A DNA stretch of 64,000 bases. It comes from Sphingobacteriales bacterium (lineage in GTDB: Bacteria; Bacteroidota; Bacteroidia; Chitinophagales; Chitinophagaceae). Below, piece after piece: positions 62,689 through 64,000 of the stretch. Position numbers and translations under genes: made by a program. Below the pieces are notes generated by a model. It was not told where the DNA came from and made no database searches. It saw only the letters and a program-made list of their open reading frames with translations. The DNA lies in assembly GCA_004144185.1 (NCBI GenBank), contig SEFP01000004.1:62001-126000 (forward strand). The letters run 5' to 3'. The stretch's first letter is position 1; each line of letters starts with the position of its first letter.

Positions 62689-62958
62689 ATGCAAGGGTTC
62701 AACGCCTGACTGAACAGGATCGTTTTCTCCGATTGCAAAAAAATCCGGCCAAACAGATTCCGGAAGCGCCTGCTAACAGAGCCAGACGCCTCATATGAAG
62801 TTGAAATAGTGTTATGTGTATTGGATTAAGATACTTGCTCTTAGTTCTAGCTGGGTGTCCGATTGTGATTTCCTAAACGCTGGAAGTAAACAAGTAACAG
62901 ATTCTGCCTGGTGCGTAGTAACCTTGGCTTTATCTTGTCTGCCGGAGGGTTCGGGGCT
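62689..62958. other. 270-bp spacer
   Basis: Between the cyanophycinase gene and the response regulator. One octamer at 62758. No gene or clear hairpin is seen. Confidence 0.35.
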
Positions 62959-63378
62959 TTAAAAAATCTTCTTGGGGTGCTCGCTTTTCTCCCAGTATTT
63001 TACGATCATACTGAACGTCTCACACAACGCTTCGAAGGTGGTGGGTTTGGTGAAAAAACCCTGCGCGGATAAATCGTAGGCATGCTGAATCTGGCGTTCG
63101 GAAGCCGTTGTAGACCAGAAAATAAACGGTACTGCTTTATATTTCAGTTCAGGATCGGCGATGATAGAGTCTTTCACGTCAAAGCCTGTTTCGCCCGGCA
63201 GGTTAACATCGCAAATCACGACCATGGGCGCTACTTCGGTTCGCTTCAGGTAGGCGATCAGTTCCTGCCCGCTCCGGAAATACTCGACCCGACGTTTTAT
63301 CTGAAGGGCTTCAATAGCCTGCTTGACCAGATCAATATCATCCTGATCATCTTCGACGAGTAGTATGGAGCTTTGCAT
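62959..63378 (-). CDS. Single-domain response regulator
   Basis: 139 residues from ATG 63378 (MQSSILLVEDDQDDIDLVKQA). REC domain only: acidic pair DD, phosphoacceptor Asp in VVICDVNLPGETG, switch Ser/Thr in FWSTTAS and Lys in GFFTKPTTF. An upstream in-frame start at 63480 would add a hydrophilic tail not typical of the family. Lying downstream of a histidine kinase gene on the same strand, it probably receives its phosphoryl group. Confidence 0.9.
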   Translation of the reverse strand: MQSSILLVEDDQDDIDLVKQAIEALQIKRRVEYFRSGQELIAYLKRTEVAPMVVICDVNLPGETGFDVKDSIIADPELKYKAVPFIFWSTTASERQIQHAYDLSAQGFFTKPTTFEALCETFSMIVKYWEKSEHPKKIF

Positions 63379-63627
63379 GCGTGGGGCCGGTTTCTGAAAT
63401 TCAACGGATGTATTACTAAATTCAAGCCATAAGGCTTCTGTCTGCAGGTAGCAGTTATGCGTTTGGGGGTTCAAGCGCATCGTTCAGGAGCTGGTTTATA
63501 AGGGGATACGCCGTTTAAGAAAGGTCGCTCCGGCAGGGACCGGCGAGTGAAAGCAGCTGCGTTCGTCCGCCAGCTTCAACACCGGTTTATGGTCAGTAAA
63601 GGAAATGCCAACGCCTGCTTCCGGATA

Positions 63628-64000
63628 TCAGGATTCTTTTTGTTTGTCGGGCAAAATCAGGCAAAAGGTAGACCCTTCCCCCGGAGTTGATTGGGTGTAA
63701 AGAGTGCCTTTGTGATTGGCAACGATCCTGCGACACAAGGCCAGTCCGATTCCGGAACCCGGATATACTTCCCGGGTATGCAGCCGTTTGAAAACCTCGA
63801 AAATCTGGTTGTGGTATTTGGCTTCAAATCCGATTCCGTTGTCCTGAATGCAAATCTGGTGGTACGTCGCAAACGGCAGCGGATGCTGGATGTAGTTCCT
63901 TACCTCCTGGAGATCCAATGGTTTCGATTCAACCACAATGCGGGGATCAGTTGCCGGTTGGGTAAATTTAAGTGCGTTGCTGATCAGATTGTAAAACAGC
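63628..64000 (-). CDS. Histidine kinase, C-terminal part; 5' end outside the window
   Basis: Open from the window edge to the stop at 63628-63630. The HATPase_c domain has N-box LFYNLISNALKFT, G1 CIQDNGIGF, F-box EVFKRLH and G2 GSGIGLALCRRIV. The sensor and dimerisation parts lie beyond base 64000. The 249-base gap to the response regulator shows no further gene. Confidence 0.9.
   Translation of the reverse strand, partial: LFYNLISNALKFTQPATDPRIVVESKPLDLQEVRNYIQHPLPFATYHQICIQDNGIGFEAKYHNQIFEVFKRLHTREVYPGSGIGLALCRRIVANHKGTLYTQSTPGEGSTFCLILPDKQKES

Larger units (their letters stand above)
186..63757. repeat. Dispersed palindromic octamer TTCCGGAA, about 99 copies
   Basis: First bases read by eye: 186, 1594, 2509, 2539, 2967, 3180, 3201, 4215, 4230, 5676, 7384, 8080, 9319, 9640, 10399, 11071, 11407, 12008, 12674, 13022, 13457, 14154, 14501, 16634, 16806, 16903, 16940, 17600, 19067, 19325, 19454, 20583, 21149, 21736, 21798, 22309, 22351, 23168, 23425, 23725, 23942, 24379, 24490, 24895, 27023, 27043, 27204, 27510, 29018, 29254, 29603, 29811, 31663, 31920, 32197, 32575, 33822, 35414, 35442, 38114, 39658, 40010, 40026, 40489, 40533, 42175, 42431, 43645, 44557, 44617, 44655, 45654, 46586, 47248, 47391, 47631, 48462, 49234, 49668, 49955, 50443, 51378, 51489, 51998, 52039, 52347, 53732, 53885, 54838, 55180, 58131, 58466, 59245, 59394, 60437, 60506, 61715, 62758, 63750. 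Flanks are variable, so the unit is the 8-mer itself. In genes it is read as Phe-Arg, Ser-Gly or Pro-Glu. Confidence 0.9.

Noticed and set aside
1-64000. tRNA, rRNA, insertion sequence, prophage or defence islands
   Set aside because: I looked for T-loop and 16S/23S signatures, transposase motifs, terminal repeats and defence-gene motifs and found none that hold up; a tRNA scan could still find one I missed.

Overview
The window is chromosomal DNA of a Bacteroidota bacterium, most like the Chitinophagia by gene content, with a GC content that looks slightly above 50%. The evidence is type IX secretion C-terminal tails (aminopeptidase, multicopper oxidase), Bacteroidota families (DUF6427, DUF4175, DUF4349, an SPT-type oxoamine synthase, a PafA-type phosphatase), little sign of Shine-Dalgarno sites, and TAnnTTTG/TAnnTTCG -7 promoter elements. 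I see no rRNA, tRNA, CRISPR array, prophage or insertion sequence.

Layout. 1-13.7 kb is a mosaic of housekeeping and envelope genes: a membrane protein, purQ, a DsbD-like protein, two lipoproteins, nth, a phaB-like reductase, gapA, a secreted M1 peptidase, a NADAR protein, a HAD phosphatase and an EamA transporter. 13.9-31.3 kb carries a mutS2-like gene, a very large DUF4175 protein, rarA, envelope proteins, and an exported redox cluster (multicopper oxidase, redoxin, berberine-bridge-type flavoprotein). 32.2-45.5 kb is the S10-spc ribosomal protein superoperon from rpsJ to secY, then map. It has unusually long, hairpin-rich spacers, and the infA-rpsM-rpoA block does not follow it.

45.6-52.5 kb is a tightly coupled seven-gene operon: a pyruvoyl SpeD-like decarboxylase with an altered active site, a two-zinc-ribbon DUF4178 protein, a 61-residue membrane peptide, DUF350, a membrane-anchored spermidine-synthase-like enzyme, a Tat-exported flavin amine-oxidase-like protein and a histidine-containing polytopic membrane protein. 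It is the best candidate here for an incompletely described system, probably polyamine-type chemistry at the cell envelope. 52.5-64 kb holds an outer-membrane barrel, saccharopine reductase, DUF4188, an RmlD-like reductase, an SPT-type synthase, a ClC channel pseudogene, a PafA-type phosphatase, an NlpC/P60 lipoprotein, a cyanophycinase-like hydrolase and a kinase/response-regulator pair cut by the window edge.

The strongest global signal belongs to no gene. The 8-bp palindrome TTCCGGAA occurs about 99 times by eye, roughly once per 650 bp, where about one copy is expected by chance. It lies in all three codon frames and in spacers, is nearly absent from ribosomal protein coding sequences, and builds several intergenic hairpins. 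It behaves like the cyanobacterial HIP1 palindrome or a DNA uptake sequence.
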